DNA from: Bin5 sp965232575
GTDB taxonomy: Bacteria > Chloroflexota > Anaerolineae > Caldilineales > Caldilineaceae
NCBI GenBank assembly: GCA_965232575.1
Contig: CBDDPZ010000008.1
Span: forward strand, 744,001-808,000
Length of the DNA stretch: 64,000 nt
Reading direction: 5' to 3'
A program made the position numbers and the translations under genes. Positions 18,937 through 27,997 of the stretch are shown here, one piece after another; position 1 is the first letter of the stretch, and each line of letters begins with the position of its first letter. The notes under the pieces were generated by a model. That model saw only the letters and a list, made by a program, of their open reading frames with translations. It was not told the origin of the DNA and searched no databases.

Positions 18937-19755
18937 CTCCGCCATCCACTCACGCAGAACCCGCGCATGCTGTGGCAGGGCGATCTCCGGCTCCTCGATG
19001 TCGGGGTGCCACGCCTTCTCCCACTCGGCGCAGATATAACCGTCGTAGCCTTTCGCCGCGAGCAGGTGGAGGATCTCGCGGCAGGGGACTTCGCCCTCGC
19101 CCATCAGCTTCAACGCCCAGCTGCCATCCTCCCGGCGCAGGGCGTCTTTCATGTGGACGTGGGCCAGGCGTGCGCCGATATAGTCCCACGTATCCTCGGT
19201 CGATTCACCCATGCGGAAGGGATGGTGCACGTCCCAGACCGCTTTGACCCACGGTGAATCGACCTGGTTCAGTACGCCCGCAACCTCCTGCCCGCGGCAG
19301 AAGGCGTCGTGGGTCTCCAGGCAGATGGTGACGCCATGCCGCTCTGCGTCCGGCGCGGCCTCGGCCAGGCTTGCGGCAACGAGATCGATCACCTCGTCCA
19401 TCGCCTGGCCCTCAAAGGGGCCGCCGCCGAAAGTGCGCACGATCGGTACCTCCAGATCGCTGGCCAGCGCCAGATAGCCGCGCAGGTCGGCCAGATGTTT
19501 GGCGCGGTCGTCCGCGTCCGGCGAGGAGAAGCGGGTGGACGCGCCGATGCCGGCGATGACCAGCCCGTGCTGCTTCATCAGGCTGCGAATGGCGGCGCGG
19601 CGCTCGGCAGGCAGGTCCGGCGCGATTACCTGGCCGTCCAGAATGCGCACTTCCAGCCCGGCGTAGCCGTCGGCGACCGCCTGCTCCGCCGCGCGTTCCA
19701 GCGACCATCCCGGCGAGCCGAGCGTGCTGAATACGAGTGGGTAGGGGTAAGGCAA
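18934..19755 (-). CDS. Sugar phosphate isomerase/epimerase (xylose isomerase-like TIM barrel)
   Basis: TIM-barrel protein of 273 residues. The likely metal ligands are Glu in ICLETHD, Asp/His in WDVHHP, His in HVHMKD and Glu in AEWEKAW near the C-terminus, so the active site looks intact. It is the intact member of the 16.9-19.8 kb group and lies just before defence island 1. The sugar acted on cannot be read from sequence. Confidence 0.85.
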   Translation of the reverse strand: MPYPYPLVFSTLGSPGWSLERAAEQAVADGYAGLEVRILDGQVIAPDLPAERRAAIRSLMKQHGLVIAGIGASTRFSSPDADDRAKHLADLRGYLALASDLEVPIVRTFGGGPFEGQAMDEVIDLVAASLAEAAPDAERHGVTICLETHDAFCRGQEVAGVLNQVDSPWVKAVWDVHHPFRMGESTEDTWDYIGARLAHVHMKDALRREDGSWALKLMGEGEVPCREILHLLAAKGYDGYICAEWEKAWHPDIEEPEIALPQHARVLREWMAE

Positions 19756-19848
19756 AATGCGTTCCTTTCACTCTGTTCATTTTGTGGTTTATGGGCCAAA
19801 GCGCCATACCAGAGGGAAGTCTGAAGATTCGAGTCTCAGTCGGAATCT

Positions 19849-22059
19849 CTACACCTGATTGTCTATCGTAGAGTTATTGTCCTCAATTTGGTCCGCATAC
19901 TGATTGTAACCGAGTCCTCGGACGTGTGGTTCGTTGTTCAGTAGTTCGCGCAGCCGGGCTAATTCCTTAGAGTCCCAGCCCATGGCTTCGGCAACGGCAG
20001 TGTCCCAAAGGACGCGGACTTCGCACTCCCCGTCGCGAAACTGGGGCACTTCCATCATTTTGGTGTGCTCCCAGCAGTCGGATAGGGTCTGCCGTATACG
20101 GGCATCCTTGACGTTAGGGATCCTAATATTAGCTGCCTCTGCTGCACTATATGTAGGGAATGATATTTTCCTCCCCGGGTTCCGCATCAGTTGTAGTCTT
20201 CCGGCGGTTGAATTGATAAATACTGAGACCGCTTTTGCTTCTTCGAGGGACAGCCCTGTGACTGGCATCCATCCATTGCCTACATATCGGGCGTCGGCTG
20301 CGGTCGCGGTGAGACGTGCTGTACTATTGTCTTGCCCGGCGGTTATGAGCAAATATCCGGCCTTTTTGAGAATTTTGTCCGCTTCGGGGTAGGAGTCGTC
20401 GTGCATTTGGAATTGGCGATTGTCCCGTTTCTTAGGTATCCAGTATTCATCAGGCTCGCTTCGTATTCTCAGTTGACCTTCGCTCCCTTTCGACTTCAGT
20501 ATTGGGAAACTACCGGGAGTGCCGTGTTCTGCGCGCTCGAACGAGCCGCGCAGAACACGGCCTGTCGCATGCACCGACAGGCCAGGTTCATCACTGATTG
20601 CCCGTAAGTCAGGGTGATTGGCAAACGTGGTCGCGGCTTCTGCCAGTTCAGGTGATCGCCAGATGGCCGATGTCCAATCACCCTTTTCCATACGGTCGGC
20701 GGGCCAGTGCGATATTTCCCCCCAGCCATTCGACATCTGCCCTTGTGAGCATTGCAACAGGCAGCGGTGCAGGTCCCCGACCTCACGTTCATTGACCGGC
20801 ATCCTGTCCAGGTGTACGAATCGGGTGGGAGGCTTGGGGCCGTCTTGGTGGCGGCGCATGACAACGATGCTTTCGTTGATATTGGTATTCTGGCTCATGT
20901 TGATGTTGCCGGGTTGATGGGTGGTCAACACAGTGTGAATGTGGAAGCGTTGCGCCAACACTTGTCGTTCCTTCAGTCCTGACGTGGCAGATAGGGCGAT
21001 AGTCGGATTAATCATCGACACCACCCCATCGGGCCACTTTTGTATGTGGTCCGCCAGAGCCACAAAAAGTGGCCTGATGGAATTCTTGTCTGAGAATTCC
21101 ATCAGGTCGGGGTCGGCTTCCACCAGAATTCTCTCCATCCCGTCGGCCCGGGAGCGCATCAGACGCTGCGTCTCCTTTGGAAATTTCTCGCCCATCTTAG
21201 CCCGATTGGTAAACGGCGGGTTCATAATGACGATACGCGCCTCTTGGACCGCGGAAACTGCATCTTCCAGTTCGGTGTCGTCGGACGGGCTCCATGTAAG
21301 GTGTGACGCAATATCGTCGTCCGCAAAGCCGAGTTCTCTTTCTCTGGGAATGACGGCCTTCTGCCCTAAGAGTTCAAGTGTTCCAATTGAGACACGCTTT
21401 GGGTAATCCTGATGCGGGCCGTAGGGCATCAGGTGCAGACCCATGCGACGGTATCCGATTTCCTGATTGCCCGTCGTCAGTTGCGATGCCGCCAGCTGCA
21501 GCGAGACAGGGTTGATATCCAGGCCTTTGATGGTATCTTCGACGCCTAACTTCTGTAGTTCTGCGAGCCGGTCGTTGCTCGCGCCGCGCTCTTTGGCTCT
21601 GCGTTTCATTTCGGTAAGCATGGCTGCAAGCAATGTGCCGCTGCCGCAGGCCAGGTCCACTATTTTGTGATCTTTCCACACTTGGTCTTTGGACCAGTCT
21701 GCCTCGCCACAAGCGTCCAGGGTGAGCCGGGCTGCAATTGAAGCCGCTGTGGGCCTGGTGAAATAGGCGCCGTCACTGGCCTGATTGCCCATGACGCGGT
21801 TGAAGAGAGGGCCAGCGTGGTCCGCGCCCATGTCGGCGTAGGTTTCGGCGATGCGCTCGGCCTCGGCTGCGATGTGGCGCAGGGCTCGTTCCAGCCCGCC
21901 GGTTTTGCCGGTTTCTTCAGTTGCATAGATAGCTTCCAGAGCGGGTTCCAATACGGGACGAAAGTCGTGTCGTAAGATGCGTTCCCACTCTCGGCCTATG
22001 CGCCGGACGACATTGGTGTCGCTCTTGATGGCCGACAGGTTGCTGATGTTTGACAGCCA
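19849..22059 (-). CDS. Type ISP-like methyltransferase and specificity half (out of frame with the helicase half)
   Basis: N6-adenine DNA methylase of the gamma type followed by a target-recognition region. Counted from the TTG at 21951 it is 700 residues: motif I DLACGSGTL near 99-107 and catalytic NPPF near 244-247; the C-terminal 300 residues (SVFINSTAGRLQLMRNPG) look like the recognition domain. The frame stays open and protein-like (WLSNISNLSAIKSD) back to the G-tract at 22060-22068, so this is the distal part of one long gene rather than a separate one. Adding one G gives 5,181 coding bases and a 1,726-residue fusion. Confidence 0.8.
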   Translation of the reverse strand, partial: WLSNISNLSAIKSDTNVVRRIGREWERILRHDFRPVLEPALEAIYATEETGKTGGLERALRHIAAEAERIAETYADMGADHAGPLFNRVMGNQASDGAYFTRPTAASIAARLTLDACGEADWSKDQVWKDHKIVDLACGSGTLLAAMLTEMKRRAKERGASNDRLAELQKLGVEDTIKGLDINPVSLQLAASQLTTGNQEIGYRRMGLHLMPYGPHQDYPKRVSIGTLELLGQKAVIPRERELGFADDDIASHLTWSPSDDTELEDAVSAVQEARIVIMNPPFTNRAKMGEKFPKETQRLMRSRADGMERILVEADPDLMEFSDKNSIRPLFVALADHIQKWPDGVVSMINPTIALSATSGLKERQVLAQRFHIHTVLTTHQPGNINMSQNTNINESIVVMRRHQDGPKPPTRFVHLDRMPVNEREVGDLHRCLLQCSQGQMSNGWGEISHWPADRMEKGDWTSAIWRSPELAEAATTFANHPDLRAISDEPGLSVHATGRVLRGSFERAEHGTPGSFPILKSKGSEGQLRIRSEPDEYWIPKKRDNRQFQMHDDSYPEADKILKKAGYLLITAGQDNSTARLTATAADARYVGNGWMPVTGLSLEEAKAVSVFINSTAGRLQLMRNPGRKISFPTYSAAEAANIRIPNVKDARIRQTLSDCWEHTKMMEVPQFRDGECEVRVLWDTAVAEAMGWDSKELARLRELLNNEPHVRGLGYNQYADQIEDNNSTIDNQV

Positions 22060-25028
22060 CCCCCCCCCATTTTGATTCGCTGGTGTAGCATCGCGGCGTT
22101 CATCATTAGCAATGCCGCAATGGTGCAGCCGTCGGCCTGTTTTTGAAGGGTGTCTGGCTTCAGATTGTCTAGCCCGAAATGCTCGTCCAGCGCAGCTGAG
22201 AGGCCATCGCCGTGCAGGTGAAAGGCAGCTTCCTTGACGCTGAATTCAAGGATGTTCAGGTCGCGCAAGATCCGGTTATCACTCAGGCCGGACTTGGACA
22301 GCAGGTTCATCTTGATTGCGTTTCCGTGATCGCTCATTCCGCTCAACAAGAGCATCTGCATCGCGGATTGTTCGGCCATCTCTTCCCGTGTTCTGCGGCG
22401 CGCCCTCTTCTTGTCCCTTGTTTGAAGTCGTATGCCCGCGCCCTCGTTGATCATCTTCTTGGCTTTGGCCTTGGTTTTCCTGATGTCCACAGTTCCCGGA
22501 GTGCCATCCGATGCCGATTTGGCGCGGGCAACGGAGTCCAGGCGCAGTTCTACGGTTCCGTCTTCGTTCTTCTTCCCGGTGACAATTTGCGAAGGTTCTT
22601 TGAGCGTGTAGCCTGTCTCCTCTTTTTCGCCTATGAGCTGCATATTCTCTTCGTTTGTGCTGTGGCGATCGCCAGTCGCGTCATACTGCAAGGGTTTTCC
22701 TTCCTCGGTGGCCAGTGGCGCGGGTTCGTTTGCCGGTTGGACGCCCGGCATTACTTCAGTGATGGGTTCAAACTCCTTTACGAGCGTGCTTTTCCCGTCG
22801 AGTACCCGCTCCACAGCCTCTTGCGCTTTCCCCGGAGGCCCGTCGTGCTGCCGGTACTGGATTCGTTTCTCTTCTCCGCTGGCGACGGCGACAATGGTGC
22901 GTTCTATTTCAGGAGGGGTCGGGATGTACAGATAAAGCAAGTCTGCCAGCTCGTCTTCAATCCTCTGGTCATGCGCGCGGAGGGCAAGGAGTATCTGTCC
23001 CAGTTCCTGCCATCCATCATCCATATCACTCGTGCTCAGCCACTCTTCCGGATCTGCGTTCGGTGGAATCAGGATGGGACAGATGATATAGCCGTGTTCC
23101 TTGTCCGGCGCGGTGCGCATGGCGCGCCCGACGGCCTGAATGACGTCTATGGGGCTTTTTCTGGGTTCGAGAAAGGCGACGGCATTGAGCGAAGGCGAGT
23201 CAGTTCCTTCACCAAATATGCCCACATTGATGATGCCGTGCGGTTCCTGTTCGCCGGCCTCGGCAAGCCTCAGCTTGGCGTTCTCGCGCGTGGTGACGTT
23301 GCTGGTTGCGTCAAGGTGCTCCAGCGTGTAGTTGGCGGCGCGCTGGTCTTCCCTGTTTTCGCTCAGCCACTTTTCTACCCAGTCGCGTACGGCGTTGGTC
23401 TGCAAGTCGGCAGCCATATTCTTCGACTTGTCGACGGTGTTCATAAACGCAATACAGGACTTGATGACGACTTCACCGTTCCCTTTGTCCTGGGTAGCGC
23501 CGCCCATGGCGAGGGAGAAGGCGAGCCCGCGCAGGTAGTTGGTTGAAGTCAAGGCATTTTTGCCTTTGCTCTTGGTTTTCTGCGCCAGTTCGTTGGCTTC
23601 AATATAGGCAGTTGGATCGTTGACTGCCATTGCGATGATGCGGTAGTCGGACAGCCAGCCGTTGCGAACGGCTTCAACATAGCTTTTGCGGTAAAGCTCG
23701 ACGCCGAAGATGGTCTCGTCGTCCATGGAGCGGACAATCCAATCGCTGGCTTTATCGCTGCGGGTCTTGCTTGTGTCGTAGATGCGGGGCGTGGCGGTCT
23801 GATATACGCGGTAGGTGGCTGGAAAGGCGTCGTTGTCGTGGCAGAGGGTGAAATCCCGAATACGCTGCTCTTCAGGCGAAATCCGGTCGGTTTTGGCTGT
23901 GCGTTTGCGGCGCAGCCCGGCTGTCCTGTGCGCTTCGTCAGCGACAAGCACTCTGGCCTTGGCCTCGGCCAATGCAAGCGCCTGGGAGACTTTGTTGCCG
24001 CTCTGGTAAGTGCCGAAGATGACATTTATGTCGCTGCCGCCTTGGCCTTGACAGATCCATTCGGCGATTTCGTTTGCGTCGGTTGTTACTTTGCCCTTCA
24101 CCTCGGAGGCGCTGACGTAGCTGTTGTCGGCGGTGGGGTCTTTGGCGGTGTTCCTGACCCCTTCCTTTTTGGGGTCGTTCGCGGCGGTGTCGTCGGAGCA
24201 GACAGCAAGCGCCCTGACTCCAATTGTGGTGTGCTGAAGATATTCGCGCCTGATCTGGGCCACGAGGGCGATGGAAGGGCAGAGGACAATGGACAGTTCG
24301 CCGCTCGGGGTCAGTTCTTCGATGATGCGCAGCGATATGCGGGTCTTTCCGGTTCCGCAGGGAAGAATGATTTTGCCGCGCGCCTGGCCTGCCGGCAGGC
24401 CGCCGCTTTCGGTTTGTTCGTGTTCTTTGAGGATGCGGACGCTCTGGGCAACGACTTCGTCCTGCATACAGGATTTAGTCTGGATTCTTGGTTCGCCGTC
24501 GGGGTTTGGCAGGCAGTGTGGGCATTCCTCAAGTGCAGAGTCTGTCTTCTGTAGTCGAAGGTCATTTGCAATGTACACCATCTTGACTGGTCTATCCGCC
24601 ATGGACAAGGCCTGTTTTGCGTTCTCGCTCAGGGGATTATCCCCGTTAGTTACAATCCATCGCTCAGCCCAGAATGAACCGGAAGACGCGTTGGCAAACT
24701 CGGCCGTTTCATCTTTGACGATAGGTTCGCCCTTGCCGTGTTCGTCCAGTTGACGTGATTTGCACTGGATGGCGATATGCCGGCGGTCGCTGCGGCGGAT
24801 GGCGACGGCATCGATTCCCACGTCCACATTTGTCGTGCTCGGGAAATGATACGCCCGCTCAGGCCATTTCCGCCAGAGATAGCACTCTTCAATGTCCCAT
24901 TCCTTTATGTGAGGGCCTGCCGCGACGGTGACGTCTTCAAGCCATTTGCCGTCCGTAGATTTCGGACTCATCTCGGCGACAGTTAGTATCGCCTCTTCAA
25001 TGACCTCTTGTGCATTGACCTCTTCCAT
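21996..25028 (-). CDS. Type ISP-like restriction enzyme, nuclease and helicase half (phase-off frame)
   Basis: The 1,010-residue frame begins with an Mrr-like nuclease domain (DVGIDAV with Asp 73, then IAIQCKS with Gln 88 and Lys 90). It continues as an SF2 translocase: Walker A GTGKT at 225-229, DEAH at 364-367 and motif VI QAVGRAMRT. The order nuclease-translocase-methylase-specificity matches single-chain type ISP enzymes such as LlaGI. The frame runs into a G9 tract (22060-22068) and then reads about 20 aberrant residues before stopping. In the restored frame the methylase follows directly. The single chain would cut and modify DNA after translocation. Confidence 0.8.
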   Translation of the reverse strand: MEEVNAQEVIEEAILTVAEMSPKSTDGKWLEDVTVAAGPHIKEWDIEECYLWRKWPERAYHFPSTTNVDVGIDAVAIRRSDRRHIAIQCKSRQLDEHGKGEPIVKDETAEFANASSGSFWAERWIVTNGDNPLSENAKQALSMADRPVKMVYIANDLRLQKTDSALEECPHCLPNPDGEPRIQTKSCMQDEVVAQSVRILKEHEQTESGGLPAGQARGKIILPCGTGKTRISLRIIEELTPSGELSIVLCPSIALVAQIRREYLQHTTIGVRALAVCSDDTAANDPKKEGVRNTAKDPTADNSYVSASEVKGKVTTDANEIAEWICQGQGGSDINVIFGTYQSGNKVSQALALAEAKARVLVADEAHRTAGLRRKRTAKTDRISPEEQRIRDFTLCHDNDAFPATYRVYQTATPRIYDTSKTRSDKASDWIVRSMDDETIFGVELYRKSYVEAVRNGWLSDYRIIAMAVNDPTAYIEANELAQKTKSKGKNALTSTNYLRGLAFSLAMGGATQDKGNGEVVIKSCIAFMNTVDKSKNMAADLQTNAVRDWVEKWLSENREDQRAANYTLEHLDATSNVTTRENAKLRLAEAGEQEPHGIINVGIFGEGTDSPSLNAVAFLEPRKSPIDVIQAVGRAMRTAPDKEHGYIICPILIPPNADPEEWLSTSDMDDGWQELGQILLALRAHDQRIEDELADLLYLYIPTPPEIERTIVAVASGEEKRIQYRQHDGPPGKAQEAVERVLDGKSTLVKEFEPITEVMPGVQPANEPAPLATEEGKPLQYDATGDRHSTNEENMQLIGEKEETGYTLKEPSQIVTGKKNEDGTVELRLDSVARAKSASDGTPGTVDIRKTKAKAKKMINEGAGIRLQTRDKKRARRRTREEMAEQSAMQMLLLSGMSDHGNAIKMNLLSKSGLSDNRILRDLNILEFSVKEAAFHLHGDGLSAALDEHFGLDNLKPDTLQKQADGCTIAALLMMNAAMLHQRIKMGGGGCQTSATCRPSRATPMSSGA
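22060..22068 (-). repeat. Homopolymeric G9 tract inside the restriction-modification gene
   Basis: Nine C on the plus strand (nine G in coding sense) sit at the helicase/methylase junction. In the sequenced state the frame passes MGGGG to a short wrong tail; ten G would give MGGGWLSNISN and the full chain. Such tracts change length by slipped-strand mispairing in phase-variable genes. A base-call error at the run is the plain alternative. Confidence 0.75.
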
Positions 25029-25154
25029 CTTATGCCTTCTTTTGTTGTCACGAATGCCGACAAGTCAGTGGCTCTTTAGTTAGTCCTTTGGAAAAAGGAG
25101 ATAGGGGCTTCCCAATAGGTCTGTGGCGCCCTGGAATATATGCCCTTTTATTGT
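25029..25154. other. Intergenic gap between the PARIS-like pair and the restriction gene
   Basis: 126 bases on the minus-strand side between the DUF4435 gene and the helicase. No gene or clear terminator is seen; a small plus-strand open frame across it has no recognisable features. Confidence 0.4.
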
Positions 25155-25934
25155 CTACTGCGATGGTTTGGGGCGCTGCAGTGAAGTTTTCTGTTCCGCA
25201 ATCGTTCGTTCAATCTCTTGTACCAATCGATCTCTCAAAGGATGAGGAGGAGTCATCCCAAACGCTTTGTCGTATAGGTCACTATAGCTATACTTCTGTT
25301 GCCGGTTTTGTGCGCTAAGGAAGCGAATCAGCATTTGGAACAGCAGTTTTCCTCTCAGTTGAAGCTGATATGCTTCTCTGATCTGTCGATGGATCTCCTC
25401 TCCAGGCGGACGAAATCCCCGGCTGCTGGCAAAGTCCTCGCCCATTTTCGTCTGACCAAGCGGGACAACATCGTTACAATGATAGCTGACCTTGAAGTAT
25501 CTTTCCTCTAGATACTCTTCAACTTCAAATGCGAACCACTCAACAATCGCCTCTAGCAGTTGCTGATGTACCGATGTTTCTTCCGCACACAGTAAGTTTT
25601 CCAGTTCAGCGTCTACGTACAGGTCGTTTTCTATACTGTACCCTTCTGTCCAAATCACTCCATCGTACTCTGACGGAATCTCTGAGAAAAGGCACATATC
25701 CCTGTCGGCGACAAATGCAACCGGCAAATGGGAGAATTCCTGCCTTCGTCTGAAAACAGCCAGTAGCTTGTTTTTGTCACCGGCAGCCTGTACACTTGCC
25801 TCGCGGCTGCCTAGGCGCTCCTCTACCCATCGATAAATGGGCATATCCCCCTTGCCTTCAACAAGAACTGTTGGCAGGGCGGAGCGACGAAGCGTGTTGA
25901 CCAACTCATCTTCCGTGGGGTACGGTAACGGCAT
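25155..25934 (-). CDS. ariB: DUF4435 protein, AriB-like TOPRIM effector of a PARIS-like system
   Basis: A 259-residue DUF4435 protein. TOPRIM-type residues are visible: Glu 26 in VLVEGKGD and the DxD pair Asp 77/Asp 79 in FVADRDM. The family hallmark YSIEN follows at about residue 97. In PARIS defence, AriB is the nuclease-like effector released by the AriA ATPase when an anti-restriction protein is sensed. Its ATG overlaps the stop of the upstream ATPase by one base (TAATG), indicating translational coupling. PARIS assignment rests on domain pairing; other DUF4435/ATPase systems exist. Confidence 0.75.
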   Translation of the reverse strand: MPLPYPTEDELVNTLRRSALPTVLVEGKGDMPIYRWVEERLGSREASVQAAGDKNKLLAVFRRRQEFSHLPVAFVADRDMCLFSEIPSEYDGVIWTEGYSIENDLYVDAELENLLCAEETSVHQQLLEAIVEWFAFEVEEYLEERYFKVSYHCNDVVPLGQTKMGEDFASSRGFRPPGEEIHRQIREAYQLQLRGKLLFQMLIRFLSAQNRQQKYSYSDLYDKAFGMTPPHPLRDRLVQEIERTIAEQKTSLQRPKPSQ

Positions 25935-27064
25935 TAGTTGTACCCCCGATCGTCTCCCAATAAGATTTCCTTGTCAGGATACTTGGAGTAGATGAAGGGT
26001 GAATGTGTGGCAATAAAAAATTGATTGTCCGTCCCCTGTTCTAGTAGCGTTGGGAGCAAGAGCCTCTGCCAGTCCACATGAAGGCTTAACTCCGGTTCAT
26101 CAATAAATATAGGCGTATTCTCGCTGAACGCGTTGTAGCACAGAAAGCTCAGCATCTGTTTCTCTCCAGAAGAGAGTTTGTCAGACTCGATAGCCTCCTC
26201 TACTGTACCAAGAGCTGTCTCGCCTACTTCTTCTCCCAGAGTAATCCCGTCCGCGTCTTCATCGCGGGCACTCCGTCCACTGACTCGAATTGCCTGATAC
26301 TGTAAGATGCTTTGCGTAAGCTCAGACAGCGCCACAAACGGCCTGCGCAACCGGTCTCGTTCGTCAGCAAGCTGTTGAATCTCATTCAGTACAGAAGGAG
26401 CGGTCTGAGAAGTCGCAGACTTTATTTCACCACCAGGGGAGACTTGGATTCTCTGCGAAATATCATCTAATACCTTCGCTTGAAGATTACTAATTCTTAT
26501 GTGGATATCGCCGTACTTCTGCTCCAAAAATTGGCCAACATCATTGGTTGAGATTGAAGCAATGAATTTGTGATTATAGATCGACAAAGCATCTGAAAGC
26601 TTCGACAATGCTGTTTGCAATAGGAACATGCCGGTTTCAGTACGGAAATAGAGACTTTCCTCGTAAAACCCCCCTTCGATCCTTCTGAATGTCGGAAAGA
26701 ATAAGCTTTTCTTCGTCGCGCGTGCGATCGGTCTGCTCAGTTCATCGAAGATGATGTCTACGTCCTCAATATTTTCTATAACTGCTGATTCCTTTTTTCC
26801 GGAAAATTGTGAAATCACCAGGATTTCATCAGATGTCTCTTTCACAATTGACAAGGAGAACGAGTCAGTCTCGATTGAGACACTTTGAAAAGGAATCTCA
26901 GGGATAATCCGCTCAAGATTCCCGCTGATTAGGTACCAGAGCAATTTCAACACTGTCGTCTTACCCGACCCGTTCTTGCCGGTAATTATGTTCAGATCTT
27001 CATTGAACTCCAGGTCGGCATCGACTCGGTTGTTCAGGCCTTTTACGCTAAGACTCTTTATCAT
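25934..27064 (-). CDS. ariA: AAA/ABC-type ATPase, AriA-like partner of the DUF4435 effector
   Basis: SMC/ABC-type ATPase of 376 residues. Walker A is GKNGSGKTT (29-37), the signature LSSGEKQML and Walker B IFIDEPELSLH, then a His in ATHSPF near the C-terminus. The middle (about residues 150-260) looks helical and may be a short coiled coil. Together with the next gene this forms an AAA-ATPase/DUF4435 pair as in PARIS, in which AriA holds AriB and releases it when triggered. GC and codon use look lower than in the neighbouring metabolic genes, consistent with acquisition. Confidence 0.78.
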   Translation of the reverse strand: MIKSLSVKGLNNRVDADLEFNEDLNIITGKNGSGKTTVLKLLWYLISGNLERIIPEIPFQSVSIETDSFSLSIVKETSDEILVISQFSGKKESAVIENIEDVDIIFDELSRPIARATKKSLFFPTFRRIEGGFYEESLYFRTETGMFLLQTALSKLSDALSIYNHKFIASISTNDVGQFLEQKYGDIHIRISNLQAKVLDDISQRIQVSPGGEIKSATSQTAPSVLNEIQQLADERDRLRRPFVALSELTQSILQYQAIRVSGRSARDEDADGITLGEEVGETALGTVEEAIESDKLSSGEKQMLSFLCYNAFSENTPIFIDEPELSLHVDWQRLLLPTLLEQGTDNQFFIATHSPFIYSKYPDKEILLGDDRGYN

Positions 27065-27104
27065 CAGCTTGAGCCTCCATACTTAACCTGTGAGGGGCGA
27101 TAGA

Positions 27105-27136
27105 CGCTCTCACTCCTCACTCCTCGCCGTTCCCTC
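27105..27136. repeat. Purine-rich CACTCCTC repeat at the end of an isomerase gene
   Basis: CTCTCACTCCTCACTCCTCG and the next bases CCGTTCCCTCTC overlap the last codons and stop of the minus-strand isomerase. The core CTCACTCCTCGCCGTTC recurs near 42.5 kb next to another stop codon; longer relatives lie at 31.9-32.0 kb. Confidence 0.55.
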
Positions 27137-27944
27137 TCATCTTGCGGAAGAACGCCACCTCACGCACGAAGGTCTCGAACCAATCCTCGCCGTCGTCAAT
27201 GTCATACTCGCAGTGGATGGAGAGGAAGCCGTCATACTCTATCCGGCGCAGCTCGGTGAATACGGCCGTCCAGTCGACGATCCCCTCGCCGGCGGCTACC
27301 CAGCGCGCTTTGGCCGCGCCGTGGCCGTTCTTCTCAACACGCTCGATGAGGACATCTTTAACGGAAAGGATGCTCAGGTGCTCGCGCGCCATCGCCAGGC
27401 CGAAGTCGAACGGTTCACCGTCGACCGCGAAGTGGCCGGGGTCCAGATACGCGCCCAGGTAGGCGGGATTGAAGTCGCGCAGCAGGTGCATCAGCGCGGC
27501 CGCGTTGAGGCCCATACAGTAGTGGGAGTGCGTGTGATAGCAGATCTTGACGTTGTAGATACTGCCCAGTCTTTCCCAGGCGGCAAAGGCCCGGCGCACA
27601 TTCTCCACCTGCTCCCAGTAGTCCATCGTTTGCGGCTCGAACCTGAAATAGCCCAGCTTCAGCAGCCGCACGTCGGCGCTGTCCATCGCGGCCAGCAACG
27701 GCTCCGCCAGGGGGTGGTCGGCCGTGAGCAGATCGAAGTTGCCCGTGACCATGCCGATCTGCAGCCCGGCCTGCTCCATCTGCGCCTGGGCCTCAGGCAG
27801 GGCCGCGGCCGCGTTGTCCGGGTTGACCGGATGGCCGGGCCGCACCGCCAGGTCATAGCCGTCGTAGCCGTGCTTCTGCGCCAGCTCGATCAGTTCGGCA
27901 ATACTCTTTTCCTGGAGCATCTTGCTGAAAACGATCAGTTTCAT
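27117..27944 (-). CDS. Sugar phosphate isomerase/epimerase (TIM barrel)
   Basis: Xylose-isomerase-like TIM barrel of 275 residues. Candidate metal ligands are His residues in CYHTHSHYC, Asp/His in LDPGHFAV and Glu in IHCEYD near the C-terminus. The last codons (RGNGEE) lie inside a purine-rich repeat, so the C-terminus may have been reshaped by repeat insertion. It is the first gene after defence island 1 and part of the minus-strand catabolic set. Confidence 0.83.
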   Translation of the reverse strand: MKLIVFSKMLQEKSIAELIELAQKHGYDGYDLAVRPGHPVNPDNAAAALPEAQAQMEQAGLQIGMVTGNFDLLTADHPLAEPLLAAMDSADVRLLKLGYFRFEPQTMDYWEQVENVRRAFAAWERLGSIYNVKICYHTHSHYCMGLNAAALMHLLRDFNPAYLGAYLDPGHFAVDGEPFDFGLAMAREHLSILSVKDVLIERVEKNGHGAAKARWVAAGEGIVDWTAVFTELRRIEYDGFLSIHCEYDIDDGEDWFETFVREVAFFRKMRGNGEE

Positions 27945-27997
27945 ACGTTATAGTCTCCCCTGTCTGCGGGCCATTGTCATCTCACAACCAGTGCGTC

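Noticed and set aside
22212..23546. Plus-strand 444-codon frame inside the helicase gene
   Set aside because: Antisense to clear helicase motifs (DEAH, QAVGRAMRT); no independent support.
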